DNA of 64,000 bases, from the NCBI GenBank assembly GCA_001636675.1, contig AZGY01000004.1, positions 642,552 to 706,551 of the forward strand, written 5' to 3'. This DNA is from Moelleriella libera RCEF 2490. Its lineage: Eukaryota; Ascomycota; Sordariomycetes; Hypocreales; Clavicipitaceae. Of the stretch, positions 1 to 12,220 are shown in pieces. The translations under genes were made by a program, and so were the position numbers. The notes beneath the pieces were generated by a model that ran no database searches, was not told the DNA's origin, and saw only the letters and a program-made list of their open reading frames with translations. How positions within the stretch are numbered: the stretch's first letter is position 1; every line of letters starts with the position of its first letter.

Positions 1-1440
1 TTAACAAAGAGACTGGAGCGTTCTTGCTGATGGCACATTCACATCCACGCTACATGGTAGTAATCATTCGCAATCACTGCTGGTCGCATAGTTCACCTGT
101 GGGGTTGAAGCAAGCCCTTCTCCATGATCTCCGCGACTTCCCCAGGAAAAGGTTCTGGGATGGGAACTCCGCTGCTGAATGGCTGACGCTATCTATTCTT
201 GACTGTCTTATGCACCAACTCCAGGACCCCCGCCATTCCGTGATGTTACGGGATTGACTTGGTGACGACGACCCGATTTGGCCTGTTCGGGTAAATAGAC
301 TGCTGGCGACCGAGCTGGAACTGACGAGCCCTTAATCTGCCCATCCCAATTGACTTCTCTCAAGTCGCTTATCGGCAGCAGCGCGTGGAAAACCCGGATT
401 GTATCATTTGTCCCTCGAATCGGACGGAAGCTTTGACGTCATGTCGAAAGTCAACGTCGCAGACACGGCTACTTGTCTACGAAATTGACCCTTACGTCGA
501 GCACTTTCTCGCGTATTGAGGATCCGTAAAGTGCAGAGGACCCTCGTAGACTGGCTGGGTGCATCTCACCTCGATGCGTGTCACCAGTTCAGCACACGAA
601 TTTGTTCCCTTGGCAATGAGCCCAGCATTCAGGCCGCCAGCAATGGACTCGATAGAGTCGCCCTTGGGCTCGAACCCATCAGTGACTTCATCAGTGACTT
701 CATCAGAACAGTTCATGGTCACTTTGTTGCTGGTGCTGCCTTTCTTGGAAGTCTGATTCGGCGACTCTTTGCGGCGTGTGATGGATTGGTGTGACGATCA
801 TCGCAAGCTGGGCGGCGAGAGAAAGACGATGTGGGCTTACACGGGCCGAAATTTGCTGGATGGCAGCAAGGTCTTTGCCTTTGGGCAGTAACAACAAGTC
901 CCCGACGGTGGCGAGCATGACAATATGAAGGACGCTTAGAGGCTGCCGAAACTCGCCACGGCGGATTGAGCCTCTTCGTTCCTGCTGAACTGACGTTACT
1001 GAGCCGCTGTCGGAGTTAGCAGCGGTCCCGGGTTCAGGAGCTGTCGAATTCATCAAGTACTATGCACAGAATATTGTGAATGAATTATCTTTGAGATCCG
1101 CTTCTGAAGCGGTTTCTCCCATTCTGATAGCGCTGTGCGCCTGAATGCGCGATGTCGCGAGGTTGACATTCCACGAGTCAGCAGCGATACCGGCTCGAGA
1201 CTCTATCGCAATTCAGTTCAAGATCATTGTCGCGGTCTGGCCAGAGGTTTTTGCAGTCTTTGATCGAGTTCTATAAGAGCCATCATGGCACGTTGCTCCT
1301 CTGCACGAATTTAGCACCAACCCTGCATCACCAGGTTTGACGAGCAATGTCTTCTGAGAGAATTTATGTCTCAACGATATACGCAGTTATTGAGCGACGA
1401 GCGATGGCCCTCCCGTATCGTTCGTCAACACGAGACGATT
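1..1440. other. No firm gene; weak minus-strand coding remnant
   Basis: No recognised gene. Two adjacent minus-strand reading frames (about 703-1056 and 492-722) can be joined across a short intron-like stretch with a GTGTAAG donor. The result would be a Ser/Asp/Glu-rich polypeptide that I do not recognise and that has no convincing start or end. A 12-bp direct repeat (TCAGTGACTTCA in tandem) lies near 680-706. The segment lies downstream of the DUF1445 gene. Confidence 0.3.
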
Positions 1441-2446
1441 CTAATCTGACAAGCTTTGCATCTTCATGCACGTTGCAAGCGTCTCTAGGTCATAAATAGT
1501 CCAGTCCGTCACCAACATAAATCCAGGATCATGTGTCAAGACTGTCCCCTCGATTTCGTCCCCAAGCTTCTCAACAACTGCCTGGGGAGTCACCCCACAT
1601 GCCTGAAAAAACTCTGTCAGTCACTCATGAGATACAGGAATGAAGGGGCCAAGGACAAAGCGTCAATCGGTCACTCGAAAAGCATACGCCATTCGCCCGA
1701 CGTTGACTTACCCAGAACACTGGCACCTCTCCTTTCCTGATCGTCTGCTTGTCCCCGAAATCAGGATCGTCAAAATCGCGAATACCGAGATTTTGGATTG
1801 CCTCCCAACCCCAGGCGATTGGCTCACCATGCGTTGCCAGGAAAGGCCTCGAAACGTCTCGGGCTGTCTCGACAGCCGCCTCTGAAAACAGACGCATGCT
1901 CACCACCATGGTTGCCCCGTAGAAGACACCGGCCGGGAGCACTGGAATATTTGTTTTGTACATTGCTGGGCGTTTCCTATCTCTTTCGTGACAGATGGAA
2001 AGCCCTGCCATCTTGATCGCTCCTTCGAAAGAGAACGAGCAGCCCAGCAGAAACGCCACATGATCGTCGGTCCATTCATCCAGAATGTCTGTCTTTGTGG
2101 CTACGACTTGGCCTCCGCGGTGAACGCGGTAGCGCGGCAGATCGGTGCGTACATCAAAGTCGAGCGTCTGGATGCATCCCCGTGGAAAGACTGTCTTGGG
2201 ATCGCCGGGTTCGGTCCATCCAAGGATCGGGCACGGGACGGGATTGCGGGCGCATAGATTTCTAAAATCATCGGCGTACTTTGAAGGCAAGACGACCAAG
2301 TTGGCTTGGAGATGGTGTCCGCTTTTGCCAATGGTGTCGGTGATGAGGTTGTGACGACATAGGAGCCTCACCTCGTGGGCCTCGTTGATGGCATTCCTGG
2401 TGACATCTTTGGCCGCTTCGGCGTCCGAGATCCGATGGCAGTACAT
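1441..2446 (-). CDS. DUF1445 / D-glutamate cyclase-like protein
   Basis: Two exons (2446-1712 and 1602-1441) with a 109-bp GTAAGT...TTTTCAG intron at phase 0 give 298 residues, close to the family's usual 260-300. Family-typical blocks appear in order: LQANLVVLPSKYADDF (about 48-63), LCARNPVPCPILG, FDVRTDLPRYRV, FLLGCSFSFEGAI, MYKTNIPVLPAG, and GEVPVFW joined across the intron to ACGVTPQ. The splice is well supported because it restores the last block. DUF1445 (PF07286) includes mammalian mitochondrial D-glutamate cyclase, which turns D-glutamate into 5-oxo-D-proline. Many bacterial members are annotated only as putative hydro-lyases, so the substrate here is inferred. No clear mitochondrial targeting peptide is visible. 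It stands alone in gene-poor DNA with no 5-oxoprolinase or LamB/YcsF partner nearby. The N-terminal 45 residues are less conserved, so the start is less certain. Confidence 0.88.
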
Positions 2447-3502
2447 TACTCAACTCTGGCGGTAGCAACGATGAAGAACGATGGGCTGGCTCTTACTATG
2501 TGTACGAGACGTTATGCCGTGCACGGGTCACGTAGATAAGCGAATCACCTTTTTCCCCTCTCTTGCCGAACATCGGATATTCCTGTGTTTGTCAGTGCCT
2601 CCCATGACGAAGTGGCTGCTGGCAGCTGATAAGATAGCGGTCGATTGATAGCCATAGTCGGTATCTCCAAGCTGGCGTGCGTGCATGAGTGGGAGTCAGG
2701 AGCAGACAGAAAAAGCCCTCAAGAATGCAACCCAACCATGCAATACGTCTTGGGTGTGGAACGTCGAGGCGGCTCAGCAGAGGTAGCCACTTGCTTCTAC
2801 GACTATTTGTTCGCTTCGGATTGCATGACGCGAAGCCAGTTCGTGAGGCATCGAAAGTTCGACAAAACAAACGTCACAGTAGAGAGGCGTGCATATTGAT
2901 CAGCGTTGATGTCGACAAGCGCCAGCACAAGGTCCTACGCCTGGCTAGTGAGTGCTTCAAATGCCACTTCTGCACTAATGTTCTCCGCGAGAGCTCAGTG
3001 CGGCATGCCTCGAAACATTTTCTGCTGGGTCAAGGCAGCGCGGGAGCACCCATTTTTGAGGAGTCTACATTTGTCTTCTGGGACGACCTGCTTAGGAGAC
3101 AATGAGTGACAAATCTGCAGCAAGAGGTCCACCACACCTTACCAAGCTGTCACTGCATTGGCTCACTGAGGTGGCGTGATGGGGTTGCCATAGCTAGATG
3201 CCGGTTTCTATGCTGTTCGTCCAAGACTCGTTCGTTTCCGATATTTTGCGGCACAGACGAGATCATTGATTCTTAACATTGCAGGTCAAGGTGTATCCGT
3301 GCGCAAGCGAACCTATCACCAGATGAAGCAAAGCGTCGTCTGAAAAGTCTGGGCAAGTCTTGCATCATTTGCCCCAGCCCCTGACGCTTCCGTAGCGTTC
3401 CGTCTTGTTATCACCTGCCGGACTCGGAGTCTAAGACCCAAGACGCTCAAAACATGATCCCAAAGAGCTTATTGTGACTTCTTCGATAAGTTGTAAAACT
3501 GA
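2447..3502. other. Intergenic, nothing recognised
   Basis: About 1.06 kb upstream of the DUF1445 gene; it should contain that gene's promoter. Only short overlapping reading frames without family features are present. No repeat or RNA gene was seen. Confidence 0.4.
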
Positions 3503-4518
3503 TTACACCAGAAGACGTCCATTACTACCATAAATACTAGATCCTGGTGTTTCAGAAACGGAATATTCTTCGAGAATGTCCCAACATGGTGAGCCCATGA
3601 GGGTTATAGCACTTTCAACGTAGTTGGGGCACCAAGCAGACAATTCGTAACGTTGAGGCTGCGAAATAATACAGGCTAGTTGATGATCTAGCACTCTACC
3701 TTGCAAAAGGCATCCAGGATTTCTCATCCGGTTGACCGTGCACAACACAATATCTGATTTCGATGGTACTACCAAAGACCACACCCTGATGAAATTTCAC
3801 GCAATATGTTAGCTGTGTCATGGCGCCTTTGGCTCGCGAATCATGGAAAAGAAAATCTATCGCTTTAAAGAGAACTGTAGCGGACGAGCCCTGCAACTGA
3901 GTCCGTTCATCTTCTCTTATATCGACCCTGCTGTATACCATGACGGCTTCCAAGGGCTCGGTTCCCACCACTGTGTTGATTTAGTAGCTCACAATAGCTT
4001 TGCAAACTTCTTGGAACCTTGGTGTGCGGAAAGGGGAGGAAGGGCTTGAGGCCAATATGCAGTCGATATGGACTGAACGAAGGAGAACTATTCTCTTACG
4101 ACAAGATGACAGACAGCCGACACTGGCCAGCCTGACTTTCCCGATACGGACTCATAATCGGCCTGAGAAGGCTCCAAATTCTTGGCCAAAAATGCTCTGC
4201 GAAGTTTTCCACCCCGCTTAGACAAGAGGATCTTGCGCGCGGAGCTTCTCCTGGTATGAGATAGTTCGGTCCGCAGCGGTCGTCTGTCTTATCCTCAAAC
4301 ATCAATCGGATTCCCCCCTTTTGGTCGTTCCTCCCACGCACGGATGAATATTCATGCGTCTGAGGGTTCTCCATATATGCGATGAGGTCTCGGCCTTTAC
4401 CGACTGCCACGCACGCCTGAAGCCAAGGCACTCCCATCATGGCATGAGGCAAGTTTCTCTCGTTGTTTTGTACTTCGTCTTGTCTTAGCATTCCAGGAGC
4501 TCGGTTATTCTTGTTCAT
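3503..4518 (-). pseudogene. Possible decayed or mis-modelled coding block, family unknown
   Basis: Three minus-strand reading frames look more protein-like than their surroundings: 4518-4096, 3971-3696 and 3784-3503. The second and third can be joined by a GTGTGG...TGCAAG intron, giving a C-terminal part that ends SSIYGSNGRLLV. Upstream, a frame ending FQEVCKAIVSY meets a TAA and continues without shift into INTVVGTEPLEAV, so one stop codon interrupts otherwise continuous coding. A frame change is also needed to reach the 4518-4096 part. I do not recognise the family. It could be a real gene with a misjudged intron, or a relic. A single C-to-T change could have made the TAA, but one site is not evidence for repeat-induced point mutation. 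Confidence 0.3.
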
Positions 4519-7500
4519 GTCGGTGGTCTAGATCGACATCAGCGGCTTTAAACCAGTGCAGTCGTGTCTCACGGATCTTGTCATCTTGCCGTGTGCCTCT
4601 CGGTTGCACGTGTGTCATTGCTGTGTGTTGGCATGAACGAGCAGCTTTCTTGGCATACGACAGTCTGTGCTACTATTTACTCTTCTTGATTGGCTCGGGT
4701 TCCGAAGGGTTCAAGGAAGTCCGTGCCTGCAGCCTTGAGTGTCATTGCCAATGCTGTAAGTTCATCGCCTAACCTGCACGCTTTACAGAATTCGCCTATT
4801 TGTGCGTGTCATGGATACCAGCCGGTGTGCTCCAGTTTCGGAGAAAGCTCGAGTTTGCTCTGGCACGCAGCTGTTCATCTTTACCTCTCATAATGTTCAC
4901 CTCGACACTAGTCATGACCAGATAGCTTCGCAGACGGCAGTGCACTTGGCCTGACAGAATACACCTCGTTGTGCGTTTACTGCGGTCGAAGAACATCGTG
5001 GTCAACGCTAAGAACCAAGCACGAAGTGGCATGGTCTGTCAAACTCGCAAAGCCAGCTCGGAAGCCGACCATCATTCGGCGCTTGATGCACTGTCCGTTC
5101 ATCCTTGATTGACATCTTCAACCAAATACTTGACATTTCATCCAAGCCCAGGTGACTGGAGGAAGAGGGACCATCTCCCTTCAAGCGAGGTGCCCCATAT
5201 GACAAGATTTCCTAACTTCTCGGTTGAAATTGCCACCCTTTCAGCGTCTCATATTGGCTCCGTTCTCACTGATCAAGGGCGCATGGAGAGATCGAAACAT
5301 GCGGTCGTTTCCTACCCCCGTGGCCCGATCGATTTCTCGGCCGTGGACTCCACGTCGTCATGAACTCACACACCGCCAGGATATGTTCTGTTTTGCGCAC
5401 CAGTAAGCCGAGCTTCTTCGTCCTTGCCAAGATCATTGGCTTCGTTTTCCATTGAGCCGGGATTGAGTCGGATGCTGAGCGTTTAAAGCTTGTTGGATTG
5501 CGGCTCCCTATCTTCACCTTACTGCGCTCCAGTAGTCTTCCCCCATTTTTTAATGGACGCCAACGAAGCTGCTTCTTGCCTTGAAGAAAGGGCGCGTTTT
5601 CGCTCTACCTTATAAGGTCCGTTGTGCCTCAGTATCGAGCATCGTAATTCCGGGTTAGCCGAGAATGTGATTGTGTACTATGCATGCTTAGTACTCATGG
5701 CTCTATTCCAGAAAAGAACCTGATCAGCCCGATTTTTAATAGCATATATGGCCTTTCATCATCCAATGCGGCATCGCCGAAACGCAGAGATCAGTGCCGG
5801 CCCCGAGATTAAGCGAGGTGGCAATAACAGCCTCATTCGGCAGTGAGACTCAAAGCAGAATGTATCAACGCCAATCATGTCCCGATCCATGGAATATCTG
5901 ACAAGCACCCTCGTTTATCAAGCTGCACGACTAACAGCTACCTCATATCCTTGTGGACTATGATATTTGCAGGCATTGTGGCTTACACATCATCGGTCAT
6001 TCCCTCTACCAAAGCCTGACGCGCTGCACATTGATTGACGCCGTCTGTCCGATGAGACCCTGTCCGAGCCACGGACGCGCCGCTACGCTATGGCATGGCG
6101 GCAATGCCTTTAGATAGAACTGCATTGCAGCAGAAATGGTATCACCCAATCACCGCAGCATCAACCTGTAATGCATCAATAAATCGGAGTCTTGACGCGC
6201 GCAGAAGGTTTTTTCTTACCGAGTTGGCGTATGCAAGTCTTCCCTGGAGGGGTTGTAAATCTTGATCGCCAGAGGTCAATGGAGCTTGAGAACAGGCCGC
6301 AGAGCCCACGGCCGAGCTGTAATCCCATGTGGAACACATCACTTCCCCATGGCTTCGCGATCGCTCAATTCACGATTGACGTGCGGTCGAAGCGTCAATA
6401 TCAGCCCAGACGAAGAACTGCTAGCCACTTGGTTCGTAAAGCATTCACTCGCTCATCAAAAGCGCATACAGCACATGACTGATATCAGAAGAGTTCGAGC
6501 GGCTGCAGGGGCAAAGAAGACGTCTGGTGAAGCTCTGGAAATTCACTGTCCCTCCGCTGAAAGGATGAAAAACAAAAAGAATAAAAAAAGAACCCAACGG
6601 TCAGCCGATCTGTATGAGGTTCAAGTGATAGTACCAATGTACAAAAGAGAGAACAGGTGGGGGAAGAGACAGGTAGGCATCAATCATTTCATCAACCGCG
6701 TACAGATGCCCCATTTGGTTCCTCCACTTCCCTTGAAACATCAAGGTCAAAATCTCAAAAGAAGGGACAGAAATGAGAGCATGCTGAGTGTGTCTTTCCC
6801 GATGGTCTTTCGCTTGCACTCACGCGTATGGCTTTCTTTTGTCTCCATCGCGACACATTCGATGATTCCAAAACGTTTTCCGAATTTGTCATCGGCTTGG
6901 CGGCCATCCCAGGTCGGAGCTGTGACTGCGGTCGTCTGATCTGTTCAATAGCGGGACGCAGTAGCGCTTGCCAGGATTTCGCGAATGAGTGGATCTCTCG
7001 AAGAGATCGATGCTGTTCGTAGACCAAATGGATCCTGTGTCTCGGACCCTTTCGATATTCAGCATGGAATTCGCTTGTGAGCTGGACCCTGGGCTGTCGC
7101 GGATTCGCTTCGAGCCAATTCTTACCGTGACGCGAAAGTATAGTCTCGAATCACCCGCATTGGCTGCGCCACGGGCCAGGGTTCTTACTTCCTTAGTGGA
7201 GCATCAAGCAAGCTTCGCTCGCGTGAGAGGAGCGGATTACATTTTTGACCTACATGTTCATGACAGATCGACTTTTTTTATCGCAAGAAGCCTGTCAGCG
7301 ATGACACTCGCAAGCGAAGTTTAGCTCCAGCAGCAAAGAGTGAAATATGCTTGGGACCTGACAGATCGGTCCGTTTGATACAACCACGATGGCATCGGCT
7401 CCATGGCAAAGACGATCTGTGGCGAAATCAAAACAACTGTACGGCCTAGCGGCCGAGTTCGAGCGTATACGTCACAGTATCGTAGCTACCATCTCGCCCC

Positions 7501-9478
7501 ATGCGTGTCAAATGATCATTTCGAAGCTGGTTCAACCGCGAGATGCCGAAATCCGATACAACTGCCTTCGCAACAGCATGCTCAATCTGTCCCGGCCAAC
7601 GGTCCGAGACTCAATGCATCTGATATTGTGGCCTGACTTTCGAATGAGCTACTCCAGAAAAAAAGTCGCTTTACCAGATGATGCATTGAAGACCGCCTCA
7701 TAAGTGTCGATTTGTAGCCCATAGTCTTTGCCCAGTCATCGCCCTCCCCAAAGTTCTAGAGCTAACGCCACCACAAGGGCTGTGGCTCAAGGTCGTCTGT
7801 GCCTGGCGCAACCCACGCCATGTGGATACTTTATGTTCCTCACGGCGGCCCTTCTGGTCAGGGACTCCCGCAGTAACCCTGTCCCGTCTCAGTCCAGTAG
7901 AAAGACGGGGACCGCCAAGGCGGAAAGCGGCGAAAAAAATTACAACAAAACGAAACTGCTCTTACCGGGGGGAACCCCAAGCTGCTATTCTCACTGCTCA
8001 GATCGGGGAGAGTCGAGCAAAGATAGCTGAGCTGCGGTTGTCCAACGAACCCTCAAGACGCGCGTGATACGACGTGGTGAAAACTTCCAGGTACCTTGGT
8101 AAAGACCAAGTCACGAGTCCTGCTGTCGAATCCTGCATTTGATCGTTTTGTGTCTAATCGGCAACAACGCGACTTAGTAGATGCAGGAACAAGTGTGCAG
8201 GATGTAGTGGATTTCATGCTGAATGGAGTAGGTTGGCATTCACGGCCATCAGGCTCGGGCCCTCGACTGTAACGAGTTCCGAGATGCAAGACCAAGCGGT
8301 GGTCTTGAGAGGGGCGAAGTAAGGCGCTGAAAAAGAGATTCTCTTGCGGGCAGCGTGAAGTCGGTTGACAGGTTGAATAAGCTGTAATCACCGCTTCTAA
8401 CCCATATCTTGGCCAGCGAATTGTCCTGGTCCCGTCTTCCCTGATTTAAAGACGATGGTGTTCGTGAATCATAGTGTTGTGGAAAAGCGGACCGAGCCTG
8501 CTCTTTCCGAGAAAGTAAATACGTTTCTTGGCCTATCAGGGTGGCGAAGGAGCAAATGGTCCGGGGGCTTGATCAAAATGCATGCCCGAGCCCGAATTTA
8601 GATCAGATGTTTCTTGTTCAGCGGGATCAAATGCACAGTTGTTCTCTTCAACTTTGGTCGCAAAATGGCTCGTCGTCACCTCCTACTGCAAACAACTACC
8701 TTCTGTGGGCAATTCCAGAGCCTTCCTCCTTGTTCTTTCCTGTCTGCAACTGCCGAGGCTGCTTCCCCAGGCGCTGGGAAGGTGGCAACCTGTCAAAGTC
8801 TTTTTTCGTTCAAATGCATTGCTTGGCTGCCCGATGTCACTGCATCAATCTTGACGCCCTTCGATACCGTTTCCATGAGATAACAAAGATTTGCAACGCC
8901 TCGTCACGACGCTCATATCCTCCGCTTTTCTTGCTTTCCCATCATTTGACGAAATTTTGCCTCAACAAACAGTGCCACGCCAACTTTGTCTACTGTTGAG
9001 GAAGAGGCGGACATACTGCGGCCGTTTTTCGTTCGCGTGATCTCGAATGGTGGCATCCAAATTACCCATGACAACAGGAGACGTCGTGTTTTTGATGCAA
9101 CAAGGGTGGACCAGATTCGACAGCCAAGCTAAATGTGCAGGCAGACCACGGCAATTTGCCCAGTCTGCAGAAAAGAATATCTTCAGTATATCGCGTTCTG
9201 CCATTCATTCCATCCTCCGATCCTGTCCTGCCCTAATGGCATGACTACTGTGCGAGAGAGGATGCGTCAGAGCACGTGCACAAGCCCGACGTGCCCAAAC
9301 AGTAGGGGAGGCGGCTGTCAGGTTATGTGACGAATGTATACCGAACAAAAAGCCCACATCCCGATATCTGGGGGCGATTGAATTACAGCAAAAGCAGGAT
9401 TGTCAACAGGTACGCGACATCTCTACTCGATCACGGGATTCGACGCCAAGTGCCGTGCATGAAGCTCGCCGCGGGTAT
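4519..9478. other. Gene-poor stretch, nothing firm
   Basis: About 5 kb with many short overlapping reading frames on both strands and none that joins into a recognisable domain. Composition looks closer to AT/GC balance than the coding blocks (impression, not counted). An A-rich patch (AAAAAGAATAAAAAAAGAA) lies near 6571-6592. No terminal repeats, transposase or reverse transcriptase motifs were recognised. Old decayed sequence is possible. Confidence 0.35.
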
Positions 9479-10643
9479 CTAGAGCTTTTCGCTACTAACG
9501 GAAACCTCTGCAACCTGATCAAGACCATCATAGTATGGGATCTCGAAGTCAAATTTCTTGGCGATCGATGGCGCCACAAAGCTGCGGTCGACTCAGCACA
9601 ATTCGCCACAAACAAGCATTGTTCAAGTACGTACCGTCCGCCAATAAAGTGGCGGCCTTGGAAATGTCTCACCAATGGTTTGGGTGCTGTCAGACTAACA
9701 AGGGTTGCAGGCATGAATGAGCTACCGATCCCCGAACTTGGAGGGCCATTATCAATATTCCATGAAGAAGGAGCATCGACCGAGGTGACAGACAGATGCG
9801 TTTCCTCTAGAGCTCTAATCACTGCTGGAAAAGGCTCTCTGACTTCACCCGAAAAGCTAAATCCTGGAAAGATTGAGGAGATATACGAAGGAACGAGGGC
9901 TGGAAAACGAACCAAAAATCGCATCAATGATGTGATCCGCTGACAATAAGGCAGTGCTAAAGTCGTTTGTGAAGGGGACGTTCAAATCCTCGAGCTGTTT
10001 GGAAAGACGCTAAAGTACACCAAGACGTCAGCAGTTTTTAGGCGGCAAATACAGGACATTGGCGCTCGCTCGGGAGACGGTGGGAACAGGAAGAGAATGA
10101 TAGTAAAACATCAGCTTTCCATGAGAGACGCAAACAAACCTATCGAAGATCGAAGGCATCGTGCGGCAGAGCAGCGGCCTGGCCCGGCCCAAGCCAATGC
10201 AGAGATCTTATCACTTACCCAATACAAATCATTTTTGCTTCTCTTTGGGTAAAAGATCGTGGGCTGGTAACCATAATGATATAAATGTCGAGCAGCAACA
10301 AGCCCATCTCCGCCTAGGCGGCTGTCAGCACGTCATTTTTCACGGTACGTCGTCCCGGGAGGCATACCATTGTTGCCCGGGCCACAAGCTACGAGAATTC
10401 TGCGGCCCTTATTCGGCGGATGGACTTTATAAACTGAAGCTTGGTTAGGCTCTGCGTGAGCTTACGTCTCCGTGAGTGATGAGGAGATCTACCAGCCTGA
10501 GAGACTGAGAGCCCAGCCAACTCCATGAGCTGGTCAATGGAGAATGCGCCCGTGCTCATGAGCTCCTGATCAAGAGCTGCTGCCGCTTTTGCTCCTAAAG
10601 TCTGGGAGACAAGCATTGCGGTCAGCGTTCGAGCGAAGCTCAT
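9479..10643 (-). CDS. NNR1: NAD(P)H-hydrate epimerase (YjeF_N family)
   Basis: Six exons: 10643-10493, 10433-10368, 10313-10219, 10009-9913, 9863-9635 and 9581-9479. They give 246 residues, normal for the stand-alone eukaryotic epimerase. The enzyme interconverts R and S forms of hydrated NAD(P)H so that the dehydratase can repair them. Visible family blocks are LGAKAAAALDQELM near the start, CGPGNNGGDGLVAARHL (the nucleotide-binding glycine loop, split by intron 2), the catalytic-aspartate region in SVDAPSSW, LVSLTAPKPL and GRHFIGGRFV. The N-terminus MSFARTLTAMLVSQ could target mitochondria; a second in-frame Met ten residues in would give a cytosolic form, as seen in the family, but this is inferred. 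The fourth intron has an unusual GTTCGT donor. Trp replaces the usual Gln/Glu in the KNDLYW block. Divergent from bS16m. Confidence 0.95.
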
Positions 10644-11008
10644 ATTTTCACCGTGAGCGAACCTTGACTGCCATGGCAGGAAATGTATGGAACGGCAATG
10701 AAATGCACTTTACAATTGCGAGGGGGTATTTCTCGTGGACATGAAGTGTGAGACTATAAATCTACGTAGAAGGCAGCCGAGGTGTCATGCTTCCATCGTT
10801 CATGACGGAGAAGCTAAGCTCAGACTGACATCAGCCCGCGCACGCTGATTGGTCGGCACGGCAAAACCCGAACTCCGATCCCAGCATCCTGCCCAGAAAA
10901 CCATTGCAACGCGGCTCCCAGACGACATCGCATCATCGCCAAGCTATACAACCCTTTTCGTGGCATGCTGATGGGCTTACCATCAACACCGCAGGAGGAG
11001 TGAGAGTC
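10644..11008. promoter_or_regulatory. Divergent promoter, NNR1 / MRPS16
   Basis: 365 bp separate the two start codons, so both promoters and 5' leaders must fit here. I see no clear TATA box facing either gene. Shared control of two mitochondria-linked genes is possible but only inferred from the arrangement. Confidence 0.6.
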
Positions 11009-11481
11009 ATGGTGGTCAAGATTCGTCTCGCACGGTTCGGCCGACGCAATGCGCCTTTTTACAACATTGTCGTCGCGCACGCCCGGTACGTAATTTTCTT
11101 CCCTTGTGTGCCTCTTCTTTGTTACTTCTTTTCTGCCCAAATTCGAAAGAGTGGCCCCTTGCTGGAGTTTTCCTTCGCCCCCAAGCTGACCCGGATGTGG
11201 CTGGGAAAATTAGAACGGCACGCAACTCTAGACCCCTCGAAGTCCTGGGCACTTATGATCCTGTGCCCAAGCCCGACCCCTACGACACATCAGGCAAACT
11301 CCATAAAGACATCAAGCTGGACACGCACCGCGCCAAATACTGGATCGGTGTGGGTGCGCAGCCCACGGATACCATGTGGCGACTGCTCAGCATGGTGGGC
11401 ATCCTGCCCAAGAAGACGTTTGGGCCGAAGCCGTCGGAGACGAAAAGCGCCGTGGATACTGACAGGATAAAGATTCGGTGA
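11009..11481 (+). CDS. MRPS16: Mitochondrial small-subunit ribosomal protein bS16m
   Basis: Two exons (11009-11085 and 11214-11481) with a 128-bp GTACGT...ATTAG intron give 114 residues, typical for fungal bS16m. The protein is an early-assembling component of the mitochondrial 37S subunit body. The start MVVKIRLARFGRRNAPFYNI is the classic S16 N-terminus, and the intron splits the following HARTARNSRPLEVLG block. The next part, LGTYDPVPKP, and the DTHRAKYWIGVGAQPTDT region complete the fold. The C-terminal KKTFGPKPSETKSAVDTDR tail is the usual fungal lysine-rich extension. No separate presequence is visible; bS16m proteins often lack a cleaved one. It is convergent with the amino-acid transporter downstream. 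Confidence 0.96.
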
Positions 11482-12220
11482 AAAGAGAGTCAGGTAAAAG
11501 ATTGCAAGAAGAATCAACCGACCAAAACAAGAGACAGAAAAAAATTGGACGACTACGAGATGGGAAAGAACGGAAGGTCACTGAGAGCGAGGAATGTGTA
11601 TTATAGGAGGTTGGCGCTCTGGGCGGAACGGGAAAGCATTTCGGGGCGTTTTTGTTCAACCCAATCTCTCTATGGTATCGTTGCTTCATGATGGGACTAC
11701 GAAAGCATTGATATTGCAAGCCAGACGAAGAGCCTCCTGGTATCGAAACCCGATCATATACCCTGGATAGTCGCAGGAAACGGGCAACCCGTCGTCGAAA
11801 CATTTACAGCATCGTGCGCTACAAAGACAAGATTTATCAAGGACGTGGACCCTCTTTTCGCAAGCAGCGTATACCCTTCACTGTAGCTCAGGCCGCCGTG
11901 TCAGAAGAGTCGCCACGGTGGAGAAATTCAAGGCAATTCCATGAAATATGATCAAAGATTCGCTCTGCTCAATAGATCCTGATAATGCCGCCCAATCTAT
12001 GCTGCTGGTCCGCTGACCAATTGTCCTATACCCAAGACAAAGAAGAAAAGGTACAAGGAATGAAATCTCATCCAACTTCTTGGGACAACAATGAACTCCG
12101 AGAAACGTCATCTTCCCCTTTCCATCAGCCGGTAAAACTCATCAGCCTTCCCGCGCGCCCTTGCAAACAGATTGCCGGCCCCAGCTGTGACCAGATGGGT
12201 TCGCCGATCGTTTCCCAGAT
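11482..12220. other. Convergent intergenic region
   Basis: 739 bp between the stop codons of MRPS16 (plus) and the transporter (minus). It must hold both 3' ends. A-rich patches just after the MRPS16 stop (11515-11545) could serve polyadenylation. No gene was recognised. Confidence 0.5.

Noticed and set aside
1..9400. Transposon or RIP-mutated repeat
   Set aside because: No terminal repeats, transposase or reverse transcriptase motifs, and I cannot count TpA/ApT bias reliably by eye.
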